From an uncultured bacterium (GTDB lineage: Bacteria; Cyanobacteriota; Vampirovibrionia; Gastranaerophilales; Gastranaerophilaceae): a stretch of DNA of 64,000 bases. The stretch is taken from the NCBI GenBank assembly GCA_902462155.1, contig CABQAQ010000006.1:62001-126000 (forward strand), in the 5' to 3' direction. A model generated the notes under the pieces. It had not been told where the DNA came from, ran no database searches, and saw only the letters and a list, made by a program, of their open reading frames with translations. Positions 27,710-36,320 of the stretch are shown here, piece by piece. Both the position numbers and the translations under genes were made by a program. Every line of letters starts with the position of its first letter. Position 1 is the stretch's first letter.

Positions 27710-28086
27710 AACGTGTCTGGAAGATTGTAGATTCCAAAAAACAGATTTCTGCTTTAATATTAAGGGTCTTAGATGGTCATATGACAGTCAAACAAGCTTT
27801 GTTACGTTTCCCTCCCGGTGTTAGAGATAAAACAATTGAGGCTGCTTGGCACGCTCTGTGCCACTACGAAGCTGACGATTATATTAGAAATTATGATGCG
27901 CTATATAAAGAAGAACAGATAAATTACCTACGGTACCTTGCTTCTATACTCAAGGAAGGGGCTAATTTCCCTCAAAATATAATAGATAATTATTCTATTT
28001 ATTATAAATATGCCGCCTTACCTAGAGCAAAAGGATTGCTTGGACTATGGGAATGCTGTGTTCGCTATTTAAGTATTTTTAAATAA
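27688..28086 (+). CDS. Conserved-looking hypothetical protein coupled to the BlaI-like gene
   Basis: 132 residues from a GTG overlapping the repressor gene by 22 bases; no Shine-Dalgarno site of its own, so translation may be coupled. All-helical in appearance: VWKIVDSKKQISALILRVLDG, then LLRFPPGVRDKTIEAAWHALCHYEADDYIR and a C-terminal LGLWECCVRYLSIFK. No signal peptide, membrane helix or known motif that I recognise. The context suggests a partner or modulator of the repressor, which is an inference. Confidence 0.65.
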   Translation: MFKFNSLKRVWKIVDSKKQISALILRVLDGHMTVKQALLRFPPGVRDKTIEAAWHALCHYEADDYIRNYDALYKEEQINYLRYLASILKEGANFPQNIIDNYSIYYKYAALPRAKGLLGLWECCVRYLSIFK

Positions 28087-28213
28087 ATTAATTCATCATC
28101 TCAAATTTTTTTTCAATTATTAATTAAAAATTAAATTTTTAAATTTTTCAAAAAAAAAAGTTTAAAATGTAAATATAAAATTGATAATTTAATTAAAAAG
28201 GAGATGAATAATT

Positions 28214-30823
28214 ATGATAGATTTTAATCAACTTACAGATCAGGCTCAAAAAATATTATTTAATGCCCAACAGTTGATGATTAATAACAATAATTCTCAA
28301 CTAGATCCAGAACATGTTCTTCAAGCTATTCTTGATGATAAAGATGGAATAGCTCAAGATTTTGTGAAAGCTTTAAATCTTAATAAAGATTCTTTCAAAA
28401 AACAACTATTAGCTCTACTTGAAAATAAACCAAAAGTTTCTAATATGATTGACTCTCAACAGCTCTTTCTATCACCTGAAACTATTAAATTATTTGATAT
28501 AGCTAAAAATGAAGCTCATAGTTTAAAAGATTCTTATATAAGTATTGAGCATATTTTACTTGCTTTAACCCAATTTCAAGGTTCTGAATTAAGCAAACTT
28601 TTAGCTTCTCATAAAATCGATAAAAACTCTGTACTACAGGCTATGAAGCAAATACGTGGTAATAATTTAGCTGATTCTAAAAACGCTGAAGAAAAATATA
28701 AAGCGTTAGAGAAATATTCTACTGATTTAACAGAATTAGCTAAAAGAGGTAAACTAGATCCTGTAATAGGACGAGATGAAGAAGTTCGTAGGATTATCCA
28801 AGTATTAAATAGGAAAACAAAAAATAATCCCGTACTAATAGGTGAACCTGGTGTTGGTAAAACAGCAATAATTGAAGGATTGGCTCAACGTATAATAAGA
28901 GGAGATGTACCTGAAAATTTAAAACATACAAAACTTATTTCTCTTGACCTTGGAGCTTTAGTTGCTGGAGCAAAATTTAGAGGTGAATTTGAAGAACGTC
29001 TTAAAGCTGTATTAAAAGAAGTTGAAAAATCAAACGGTGAAATAGTTATGTTTATAGACGAGTTACATACAGTAGTAGGTGCAGGTGCCTCTGAAGGTTC
29101 TATGGATGCCGGCAATCTGCTTAAACCAATGTTAGCTCGTGGACTTTTAAGATGTATAGGTGCAACTACTATAAATGAATATCGTAAATACATAGAAAAA
29201 GATCCTGCTTTAGAAAGAAGATTCCAACCTGTTATGGTTAATGAACCAACTGTAGAAGATACAATTTCAATCTTAAGAGGTTTAAAACAAAGATACGAAG
29301 TTCATCATGGTATAAGAATAAAAGATTCCGCATTAATTGCAGCTGCTAAATTATCTGATAGATATATTACTGATAGATTTCTACCGGATAAAGCTATCGA
29401 TTTAATAGATGAGGCATCTTCAGCTTTAAGAATTGTTATTGATTCTATGCCTGAAGAGTTAGATTCTATGATACGACAAAAAATGCAACTAGAAATTGAA
29501 CGTGAAGCTTTAAAAAAAGAAACAAGTACAGAAAATATAGAAAAGATAAATAATATTGAAAAGATATTAAAAGATCTAAATGTTAAAATAGAAAAATTAA
29601 AACACCAATGGCAACTTGAAAAAAATTCCATATTATCAGAAAGCCAGATAAAAGATGAAATAGAAAAAACAAAAATAGCAATTGAAAAAGCAGAAAGAGA
29701 TACGGATCTTCAAAAAGCTGCCGAGTTAAAATATGGTAAACTTATTGAACTTGAAAAACAACTTCATAAAGTACAAAATAGTGAAACAAAAGAAAAAAAT
29801 CAACTTCTTAAAGAAGAAATAGATGAAGATGATATAGCACAGGTTGTTAGTAAATGGACAAATATTCCTGTCAATAAACTGGTCGAAAGTGAAATGAAGA
29901 AATTATTAAAAATGGAGGATATATTACATAATCAAGTAGTAGGTCAAGATGAAGCCGTAGAAGCAGTTGCTAATGCTATAAGACTTACACGTTCCGGATT
30001 AAAAGATCCAAATAGACCAATGGGGACATTTATATTTTTAGGCCCGACAGGTGTTGGTAAAACAGAGTTAGCAAAAGCTTTAGCAAAATTCTTATTTAAT
30101 GATCCTGATTCATTAATACGTATAGATATGTCTGAGTATATGGAAAAACATTCCGTAGCCAGATTAATAGGAGCTCCTCCGGGATATGTAGGTTATGATG
30201 AAGGTGGTCAGTTAACAGAAAGCGTTAGAAGGAAACCTTATTCTGTCATATTATTTGATGAAATCGAAAAAGCTCATAATGATGTATTTAATATAATGCT
30301 TCAAATATTTGATGATGGTAGATTAACAGATTCAAAGGGCAGAACTGTTGACTTTAAAAATACATTAATAATCATGACTAGCAATATAGGCTCTGATATT
30401 ATTTTAGATAATACTCTAAATGCTATGGTTTCAAATGTTGAATATGAAAATACAAAAGAAAAAATATTAAATGTAATGAAACAAAGATTTAAACCCGAAT
30501 TTTTAAATAGAATTGATGAAATAGTATTCTTTAAAGCACTTTCTTTAGCTCAATTATCAAATATTGTAGATATAAAAATACAAAAATTACATAATATATT
30601 AAAGGAAAAAAATATAGAAATAAAATTAACAGAAAATGCAAAAGAATATATAGCAAATCAAGGGTTTAATCCAATATATGGAGCAAGACCATTAATAAGA
30701 ACAATAAGAAATTTAATAGAAGTACCATTATCTAAAAAAATATTATCCGGAGAAATAAATGAAAATGATAAAGTAATTGTAGACTACAAAGATGAAAATT
30801 TAGAATTTGTAGTAAAAAAATAA
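28214..30823 (+). CDS. clpB: ATP-dependent disaggregase ClpB
   Basis: 869 residues, the full ClpB length. N-terminal Clp repeat domain (1-145), first AAA+ module with Walker A GEPGVGKT at 210-217 and Walker B VMFIDELHT, a coiled-coil middle domain about 400-530 (specific to ClpB rather than ClpA/C), and a second AAA+ module with GPTGVGKT at 610-617 and VILFDEIEKAH. It rescues aggregated proteins with DnaK. AAGGAG precedes the ATG. No CIRCE-type heat-shock operator is visible upstream. It converges on the rplR end of the S10 operon. Confidence 0.97.
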   Translation: MIDFNQLTDQAQKILFNAQQLMINNNNSQLDPEHVLQAILDDKDGIAQDFVKALNLNKDSFKKQLLALLENKPKVSNMIDSQQLFLSPETIKLFDIAKNEAHSLKDSYISIEHILLALTQFQGSELSKLLASHKIDKNSVLQAMKQIRGNNLADSKNAEEKYKALEKYSTDLTELAKRGKLDPVIGRDEEVRRIIQVLNRKTKNNPVLIGEPGVGKTAIIEGLAQRIIRGDVPENLKHTKLISLDLGALVAGAKFRGEFEERLKAVLKEVEKSNGEIVMFIDELHTVVGAGASEGSMDAGNLLKPMLARGLLRCIGATTINEYRKYIEKDPALERRFQPVMVNEPTVEDTISILRGLKQRYEVHHGIRIKDSALIAAAKLSDRYITDRFLPDKAIDLIDEASSALRIVIDSMPEELDSMIRQKMQLEIEREALKKETSTENIEKINNIEKILKDLNVKIEKLKHQWQLEKNSILSESQIKDEIEKTKIAIEKAERDTDLQKAAELKYGKLIELEKQLHKVQNSETKEKNQLLKEEIDEDDIAQVVSKWTNIPVNKLVESEMKKLLKMEDILHNQVVGQDEAVEAVANAIRLTRSGLKDPNRPMGTFIFLGPTGVGKTELAKALAKFLFNDPDSLIRIDMSEYMEKHSVARLIGAPPGYVGYDEGGQLTESVRRKPYSVILFDEIEKAHNDVFNIMLQIFDDGRLTDSKGRTVDFKNTLIIMTSNIGSDIILDNTLNAMVSNVEYENTKEKILNVMKQRFKPEFLNRIDEIVFFKALSLAQLSNIVDIKIQKLHNILKEKNIEIKLTENAKEYIANQGFNPIYGARPLIRTIRNLIEVPLSKKILSGEINENDKVIVDYKDENLEFVVKK

Positions 30824-30840
30824 AATAAATTAGATAAAGT

Positions 30841-30875
30841 AAAAAGGATCCAATAAAACAAAGGATCCTTTTTTT
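30841..30875. terminator. Bidirectional terminator between clpB and rplR
   Basis: Eleven-pair stem AAAAAGGATCC / GGATCCTTTTT (30841-30851 with 30863-30873), T runs on both strands. It ends both clpB and the S10 operon. Confidence 0.9.
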
Positions 30876-30897
30876 ATAATAAAATTAAAAATATAAT

Positions 30898-31266
30898 CTA
30901 GAAATTTAAACCAGCTTCTCTAGCAGCTTCAGCTAAAGCTTTGATACGGCCGTGATAAATAAATCCACCTCTATCAAAAACAACGTCTTTAATATTAAGA
31001 GCTAAAGCTTTCTTAGCTAAAGTTTCACCAATAACTTTAGCAGATTCAACATTACCACCGTGTTTTAATTGAGAACGAATATCTTTATCCATAGAAGAAG
31101 CACTTGTTAAAGTAATATGTTTAGAATCATCAATAATTTGAGCATAAATATGCTTTAAAGATCTATAAACAGCTAAACGTGGACATTCAGAAGTACCTCT
31201 AAGTTTAACTCTAATACGTTTATGCTTTTTTTGAATAATTTCTTTCTTATTAATTTTTTTAATCAT
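30898..31266 (-). CDS. rplR: 50S ribosomal protein L18
   Basis: 122 residues, typical length. Binds 5S rRNA. RVKLRGTSECPRLAVYRSLKHIYAQIIDD and the C-terminal GRIKALAEAAREAGLNF are diagnostic. It is the last gene of this operon; rpsE, rpmD, rplO and secY, which normally follow, are missing, and the terminator lies directly downstream. The 81-base gap to rplF contains a hairpin. Confidence 0.96.
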   Translation of the reverse strand: MIKKINKKEIIQKKHKRIRVKLRGTSECPRLAVYRSLKHIYAQIIDDSKHITLTSASSMDKDIRSQLKHGGNVESAKVIGETLAKKALALNIKDVVFDRGGFIYHGRIKALAEAAREAGLNF

Positions 31267-31286
31267 AATAAAAATCCTTTCTGCTC

Positions 31287-31319
31287 AAGCCTAACTTGAA
31301 AAATAAAACTCAAGGGCTT
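31287..31319 (-). promoter_or_regulatory. Hairpin in the rplF-rplR intergenic space
   Basis: AAGCC (31287-31291) pairs with GGCTT (31315-31319), and CTTGA (31295-31299) with TCAAG (31310-31314), leaving a 3-base bulge. There is no U run, so a terminator is unlikely; it lies about 20 bases upstream of the rplR start on the minus strand. Role unknown: RNA processing or translational control are possibilities. Confidence 0.35.
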
Positions 31320-31347
31320 TAAAATAAGCAATATATAAAAATAATAA

Positions 31348-31887
31348 CTATTTTTTACCAGCTTTACCGGCTTTACGTCTAATGTATTCACCTTCATAGC
31401 GAATACCTTTACCTTTATAAACTTCAGGTGGTCTTTTAGATCTGATTAAAGCAGCAACATCACCAACAGTCTGTTTATTAGAACCCTTAACAGTAATTTT
31501 AGTATTACCATCAACAGAAATCTGTATACCTTCAGGTGGTTCAACTAAAACAGGATGAGAATAACCAAGTTGAAGATTTAAATTACTTCCTTGCATATTA
31601 GCACGATATCCAACACCTTGTATTTCAAGCTTTTTAATAAAACCTTCTTTAACCCCAATAATGGCATTATGAATAAGAGTTCTAGAAAGTCCGTGTAAAG
31701 ATCTTGATACTCTCTCATCATTAGATCTTGATACAATAATTTTGTTATCTTCCATTTTAACTGAAATTTCATTATTAATAGTAACTTCTTCGGTACCTAA
31801 AGGACCTTTAGCTACAACTTTTTGTCCATCTATCTGGACATCTACCCCGTCAGGGATAAGAACAGGTAATTTACCTATACGTGACAT
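31348..31887 (-). CDS. rplF: 50S ribosomal protein L6
   Basis: 179 residues. MSRIGKLPVLIPDGVDVQIDG and the C-terminal RPPEVYKGKGIRYEGEYIRRKAGKAGKK are classic L6. It lies near the factor-binding centre of the 50S subunit. Standard position between rpsH and rplR. Confidence 0.97.
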   Translation of the reverse strand: MSRIGKLPVLIPDGVDVQIDGQKVVAKGPLGTEEVTINNEISVKMEDNKIIVSRSNDERVSRSLHGLSRTLIHNAIIGVKEGFIKKLEIQGVGYRANMQGSNLNLQLGYSHPVLVEPPEGIQISVDGNTKITVKGSNKQTVGDVAALIRSKRPPEVYKGKGIRYEGEYIRRKAGKAGKK

Positions 31888-31916
31888 TTTATATCTCCAA
31901 TCCTTTTAAACTTTAA

Positions 31917-32315
31917 TTACCAAACGTAACAAATAACTTCACCACCGACATTTTCTTTTCTTGCTTTTCTGTCAGTTAAAAGACCTAGACTAGTTGAAAC
32001 AATAGCGATACCTAAACCACCTAGAACTTTTGGTAAGTTCTTTGATTTACAGTAAGTTCTTAAGCCAGGCTTTGAAATTCTTTTCAAATTAGTAATAACA
32101 GGTTTATTACATTCATCATACTTAAGTTCGATAGTTAAAGATTTGAATTTATCATTCTTTAATTCTTCTTTGTAGTTAAGAATAAACCCTTCTTCCTTAA
32201 GTAATTTAGCTAATTGAAGCTTTAATTTAGAACTTGGCATTTCTACAAAAGGATGAGAAACCATATTCGCATTTCTAATACGAGTTAGCATATCTGCTAT
32301 AGGATCTGTATTCAT
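31917..32315 (-). CDS. rpsH: 30S ribosomal protein S8
   Basis: 132 residues from the ATG at 32315 (MNTDPIADMLTRIRNA), the family's normal start, with AAGGAATT upstream; the open frame runs on to 32369 without support. S8 binds 16S rRNA and often autoregulates the spc operon. The C-terminal GGEVICYVW is typical. Confidence 0.96.
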   Translation of the reverse strand: MNTDPIADMLTRIRNANMVSHPFVEMPSSKLKLQLAKLLKEEGFILNYKEELKNDKFKSLTIELKYDECNKPVITNLKRISKPGLRTYCKSKNLPKVLGGLGIAIVSTSLGLLTDRKARKENVGGEVICYVW

Positions 32316-32420
32316 TTTAATTCCTTTACTTTTTCTACTTACTAAAATAATATCTAGCAGTATAGACAAAAATAGGATAAACCAAATATTTTTGAATATA
32401 AACGCTTAAAGACCAAAGAA

Positions 32421-32627
32421 TTACCAGCTAGATTTAGTAACTCCAGGTAAAAGGCCCTTATGAGCCATTTCTCTTAAATGTATTCTGCAAAGACCGAAAT
32501 CACGATGATATCCGTGAGGACGTCCGCATATAGAACATCTGTTATGAAGTCTTACTTTAGGGTACTTACCAGCTAAAGCTAAAGCTTCACGTCTTAATTC
32601 TTTATTTATCATTGCTTTTTTAGCCAC
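32421..32627 (-). CDS. rpsN: 30S ribosomal protein S14, short zinc-type with a Cys3His site
   Basis: 68 residues, the short form of S14, with C-terminal LPGVTKSSW. The usual zinc site CxxC...CxxC appears here as Cys31, Cys34, Cys47 and His50 (motif CRIH), so the fourth ligand is changed from Cys to His. Photosynthetic cyanobacteria commonly have the long zinc-free form, so this is a notable difference. Standard position between rplE and rpsH. Confidence 0.93.
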   Translation of the reverse strand: MAKKAMINKELRREALALAGKYPKVRLHNRCSICGRPHGYHRDFGLCRIHLREMAHKGLLPGVTKSSW

Positions 32628-32644
32628 GATTAAAAATCTCCTTT

Positions 32645-33193
32645 TTACTTCTTGAATGGTACACCAAGCTCAGTTAATAAAGCAAGTGCTTCTTCATCAT
32701 TATTTGCAGTAGTTACAATAGAAATGTCCATACCTTGAACGTAATCTACTTCATCATAACCAATTTCAGGAAACAAAGATTGCTCTTTTAATCCGAAAGA
32801 ATAGTTACCACGTCCGTCAAAACTTTTAGAAGAAATACCCCTAAAATCACGGATACGAGGAAGAACAACACAATTAAGCTTTTGTAAAAAATCATACATC
32901 CTAGAGCCACGTAAAGTAACCATAGCACCTACAGGCATACCTTCTCTTAACTTGTAAGATGCAATAGATTTTTTAGCTTTTGTAACAACCGGCTTTTGCC
33001 CTGCAATATTAGCTAATTGTTTAACAACAGTATCAGCTAACTTAGAATTATGAGAACATTCACCCATACCCATATTAATAACAATCTTACTTAATTTAGG
33101 TATCTGAAATTTGTTCTTATAATTAAATTTCTTCTGTAAAGCATCAACTACTTCATCTTGATATCTTAATTTTAAATCTTTAGTTTCTGTCAT
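32645..33193 (-). CDS. rplE: 50S ribosomal protein L5
   Basis: 182 residues. KIVINMGMGE, AGQKPVVTKAKKSIASYKLREG and RDFRGISSKSFDGRGNY identify L5, a 5S rRNA-binding protein. Ends in TELGVPFKK. Twelve bases separate it from rplX. Confidence 0.97.
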   Translation of the reverse strand: MTETKDLKLRYQDEVVDALQKKFNYKNKFQIPKLSKIVINMGMGECSHNSKLADTVVKQLANIAGQKPVVTKAKKSIASYKLREGMPVGAMVTLRGSRMYDFLQKLNCVVLPRIRDFRGISSKSFDGRGNYSFGLKEQSLFPEIGYDEVDYVQGMDISIVTTANNDEEALALLTELGVPFKK

Positions 33194-33204
33194 TTTCTTA
33201 ATCC

Positions 33205-33549
33205 TTAAATATCGAGTTGTTCACCACATTTTTTACAAACACGAACTTTTTTACCATCTACCATATTAATTTTAATACGAGTAGGCTTTTCACAAGCAGA
33301 ACAGTAAATCATAAGATTAGAAGAACTAATAGGTGCTTCACGTTTTATAAGCCCACCTTGAACTCCAAGCATTGGATTAGCTTTAGTAGCTTTTGTAATC
33401 ATATTAACACCTTCTACAATAACTTTAGCAGAAGAAGTATTAACAGATTTAACGTTAGCAATTTTCCCCTTATCTTTACCGGTGATAACCATAACTCTAT
33501 CACCTGTTCTTACATGTAAATTATGCTTTTTTCTAACATTTTTTTTCAT
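33205..33549 (-). CDS. rplX: 50S ribosomal protein L24
   Basis: 114 residues from the ATG at 33549, which is 7 bases after AGGAGA; the frame also has an ATG at 33555 abutting that site. KOW motif VMVITGKDKGKIANVKSVN near the N-terminus and a CxxC...CxxC zinc-ribbon-like tail (CSAC and CKKC), common in the family. Confidence 0.96.
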   Translation of the reverse strand: MKKNVRKKHNLHVRTGDRVMVITGKDKGKIANVKSVNTSSAKVIVEGVNMITKATKANPMLGVQGGLIKREAPISSSNLMIYCSACEKPTRIKINMVDGKKVRVCKKCGEQLDI

Positions 33550-33559
33550 AATCATTCTC

Positions 33560-33928
33560 CTAGATTACCTCAGGAGCTAAAGAGATGATCTTCATAAAGT
33601 TTTTATCTCTAAGCTCTCTTGCGACTGGTCCAAAAACACGAGTACCGCGAGGGTTTCCGTCTTTGTTAATGATTACTGCTGCATTTTCGCCAAATCTAAT
33701 AACAGATCCATCAGCTCTTTTTATATCAGCTTTTGTTCTTACAACAACAGCTTTTACAACCTCTGATTTCTTTACTGTCATATTAGGTGTTGCAACCTTA
33801 ACAGTAGCAGTAATAACATCTCCAACGTGTGCATATTTCTTATTTGACCCACCCATTACGTGAATACATAACAATTCTTTTGCTCCTGTATTGTCAGCAA
33901 CGGCAAGTCTTGTTTCTTGTTGTATCAT
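33560..33928 (-). CDS. rplN: 50S ribosomal protein L14
   Basis: 122 residues, exact family length. MIQQETRLAVADNTGAKELLCI and the C-terminal RELRDKNFMKIISLAPEV are diagnostic. It forms part of the subunit interface. Confidence 0.97.
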   Translation of the reverse strand: MIQQETRLAVADNTGAKELLCIHVMGGSNKKYAHVGDVITATVKVATPNMTVKKSEVVKAVVVRTKADIKRADGSVIRFGENAAVIINKDGNPRGTRVFGPVARELRDKNFMKIISLAPEVI

Positions 33929-33980
33929 CTTTCTTGTCCCTTATATTTTTTAAGCTTTATACTAAAAAATAATTAACTGA

Positions 33981-34226
33981 TTACTTCGCCTTTTCAATAA
34001 TCTCAACGACTTTCCATCTTTTAGAGGCTGAAAGTGGCTTAGATTCAACGATTCTAACGATATCTCCTTCATTACAAGTATTATCGATATCTTCAGCTTT
34101 ATATTTTTTTGTAGTTTCTATAATCTTCTTATATTTTCTATGAGGTGTATATTCTGATACATTAACAACAACAGTTTTATCCATCTTGTTACTTACAACT
34201 ACACCATCTTTTACTTTTTTAGGCAT
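33981..34226 (-). CDS. rpsQ: 30S ribosomal protein S17
   Basis: 81 residues from the ATG at 34226 (MPKKVKDG), placed 8 bases after GAGGTGA; an ATG two codons earlier overlaps that site. SNKMDKTVVVNV and HRKYKKI are S17 hallmarks. The start overlaps the end of rpmC slightly. Confidence 0.95.
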   Translation of the reverse strand: MPKKVKDGVVVSNKMDKTVVVNVSEYTPHRKYKKIIETTKKYKAEDIDNTCNEGDIVRIVESKPLSASKRWKVVEIIEKAK

Positions 34227-34437
34227 TTTCATTCACCTCTTGTTTATCATTTAACATTTTCTCAGTGATGATTGTCTTAGCTTTAGCTATTAATCTTCTT
34301 AATTTAGATATTTGAGCTGTATTCTCAAGCTTATGTAAAGCTTTCTGCATTCTTAAATCAAATAAATCTTTTTTATAAGAAATGATAGCTTCGTTCAATT
34401 CATCAATAGATTTCTCACGCATTTCTTGCAATTTCAT
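34219..34437 (-). CDS. rpmC: 50S ribosomal protein L29
   Basis: 72 residues from the ATG at 34437 (MKLQEMREKSIDELNE), 7 bases after AAAAGGTG. A GTG at 34446 is the alternative start. The two-helix L29 pattern with KKDLFDLRMQKALHKLENT is clear. It overlaps the end of rplP and the start of rpsQ. Confidence 0.94.
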   Translation of the reverse strand: MKLQEMREKSIDELNEAIISYKKDLFDLRMQKALHKLENTAQISKLRRLIAKAKTIITEKMLNDKQEVNENA

Positions 34438-34849
34438 CTTGTTCACCTTTTTCGATAATCTTAACTTTTATAGGTAACTTTTGTGCTGCTAATTTTAAAG
34501 CTTCTATAGCAACTTCTCTATCAGTATAGAACAATTCGAAAAGTACTCTACCAGGCTTAACAACAGCTACCCAATATTCAGGGTTACCTTTACCTTTACC
34601 CATACGAGTTTCAGCAGGTTTAGCAGTGATAGGTTTATCAGGGAATATTTTTATCCATACATTACCACCACGCTTGATCTTACGAGTCATAGTACGACGA
34701 GCTGCTTCTATTTGACGACTTGTTATCCAAGCTGGGTCACAAGCTATTATACCAAAATTACCAAACTCTAATTTCGTACCACGAGTTTCGTGACCTTTCA
34801 TATTGCCCTTCATTCTCTTACGATATTTTGTTTTTTTAGGCATTAACAT
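34415..34849 (-). CDS. rplP: 50S ribosomal protein L16
   Basis: 144 residues. MPKKTKYRKRMKGNMKG, GFGII-like FGNFGIIACDPAWIT and the RMGKGKGNPEYWVAVVKPG motif define L16, which organises the A-site region of 23S rRNA. AGGAG lies 8-9 bases before the ATG at 34849. Confidence 0.97.
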   Translation of the reverse strand: MLMPKKTKYRKRMKGNMKGHETRGTKLEFGNFGIIACDPAWITSRQIEAARRTMTRKIKRGGNVWIKIFPDKPITAKPAETRMGKGKGNPEYWVAVVKPGRVLFELFYTDREVAIEALKLAAQKLPIKVKIIEKGEQDEIARNA

Positions 34850-34884
34850 TGTAATTTGCTCCTAATTTAATTATTTCTTTTTAA

Positions 34885-35646
34885 TTATTGCTCAATAGTA
34901 GTTGTTGATGCTGATTGTTGTCTTCTCTTGCCTCTACGACCTAAAGGCTTCTCTTCACCACTATTGTTGTTAGTATTTACTCCAACCTTTTTAAATTTAA
35001 TATTTTGGTCAGCTTTTTCTCCAGGCATTAAAGGTCCTTTATAGATCCATACTTTAACACCTATTTTACCCATTATTGTATCAGCCTCTGTGAATCCATA
35101 ATCTACATCAGCTCTTAATGTTTGAAGTGGAATTCTACCTTCTTTTGCCCATTCTGAACGTGCAATTTCAGCTCCACCTAAACGTCCTGATACCATAACT
35201 TTTATACCTTGAATACCTGATCTCATTGATCTTTGCATAGCTTGCTTCATTGCTCTTCTGAACGCTACACGCTTTTCTAATTGTAATGCTATCTGTTCAG
35301 CTACTAATTGCGCATCTGCATCAATTTTTGCTACTTCCACTACATCTAATGTAACATTCTTTTTGATTAATTTAGCTACTGATTGTCTTAATTCTTCTAT
35401 GCCTTGACCACCACGACCTACTACTATTCCAGGCTTAGCTGTGATCACTGTTATCAATACATTCATAGCCTTTCTTGCTATTAATATTCTTGATATTCCA
35501 GCTGCATATAATTTCTTCTTTATAAATTTACGTATTTTGGCATCTTCAGCTACAAATTCAGGATAATCCTTTTTAGCAAACCAGGTACTTACCCAAGGCT
35601 GAATGATACCTACTCTAAATCCATTTGGATGTGTCTTTTGTCCCAA
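34885..35646 (-). CDS. rpsC: 30S ribosomal protein S3
   Basis: 253 residues, longer than the usual 210-235 because of a basic, Ser/Thr/Asn-rich tail after residue 215. MGQKTHPNGFRVGIIQPWVS, the KH-domain ITAKPGIVVGRGGQGIEEL and the conserved C-terminal domain ARSEWAKEGRIPLQTLRADVDY are present. Confidence 0.97.
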   Translation of the reverse strand: MGQKTHPNGFRVGIIQPWVSTWFAKKDYPEFVAEDAKIRKFIKKKLYAAGISRILIARKAMNVLITVITAKPGIVVGRGGQGIEELRQSVAKLIKKNVTLDVVEVAKIDADAQLVAEQIALQLEKRVAFRRAMKQAMQRSMRSGIQGIKVMVSGRLGGAEIARSEWAKEGRIPLQTLRADVDYGFTEADTIMGKIGVKVWIYKGPLMPGEKADQNIKFKKVGVNTNNNSGEEKPLGRRGKRRQQSASTTTIEQ

Positions 35647-35658
35647 TTTGATTCTCCT

Positions 35659-35997
35659 TTATTTTGAATCTTTCATTACTTTTACTGTTAAATGAGATGT
35701 CCTCTTTAACCTTTTATACATTCTTCCTTGAGCACGTGGTCTTGCCCTTCTGTATGTCTTACTTTCATCTGCATAAATTTCAGAAATCTTTAATTCTGAT
35801 GTCTGTGCTCCAAACTTCTCAGATGCATTCGCTATTGCCACTTGTAAATTCTTTTCGACCACTCGAGCTGCAAAGTAAGGCATAAATTTTAATATCTTTA
35901 TTGCTTCTTCTACTGATTTATTTCTTACTTCGTTAATAACCCGACGTAACTTACGAGCCGGCATACTTATATCTGTTTGTCTTGTTTTAGCTTCCAT
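35659..35997 (-). CDS. rplV: 50S ribosomal protein L22
   Basis: 112 residues from the ATG at 35997 (MEAKTRQTDISMPARKLR), with AAGGAAAAG upstream; the frame stays open to 36075 inside rpsS but the family length supports the later start. YRRARPRAQGRMYKRLKRTSHLTV forms the hairpin lining the peptide exit tunnel. Confidence 0.95.
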   Translation of the reverse strand: MEAKTRQTDISMPARKLRRVINEVRNKSVEEAIKILKFMPYFAARVVEKNLQVAIANASEKFGAQTSELKISEIYADESKTYRRARPRAQGRMYKRLKRTSHLTVKVMKDSK

Positions 35998-36016
35998 AGT
36001 TCTTTTCCTTTTTGGG

Positions 36017-36295
36017 TTACTTTCTCTTAGCAGTCTTATCGCCTGCGTGTCCTCGGAACATACGTGTAGGTGCAAACTCCCCTAACTTATGTCCTACCAT
36101 TTGTTCTGTTATATACACTGGTACATGGCTTTTTCCATTGTGAACAGCAATTGTATGCCCTAACATTTCAGGTATTATCATTGATGCTCTTGACCACGTC
36201 TTTATCACTTTCTTCTCGTTGTTTTCATTCATCTTCTCAACTTTTTTCTGTAGTGATTCGTGTACATATGGACCTTTTTTTAATGAACGTGCCAT
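36017..36295 (-). CDS. rpsS: 30S ribosomal protein S19
   Basis: 92 residues, typical. MARSLKKGPYVHESLQKKVEKMN, the WSRASMIIPEMLGHTIAVHNGKSHVPV core and GEFAPTRMFRGH are diagnostic. Confidence 0.97.
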   Translation of the reverse strand: MARSLKKGPYVHESLQKKVEKMNENNEKKVIKTWSRASMIIPEMLGHTIAVHNGKSHVPVYITEQMVGHKLGEFAPTRMFRGHAGDKTAKRK

Positions 36296-36320
36296 TAATT
36301 ATCTCCTTGTATCTTGATTT

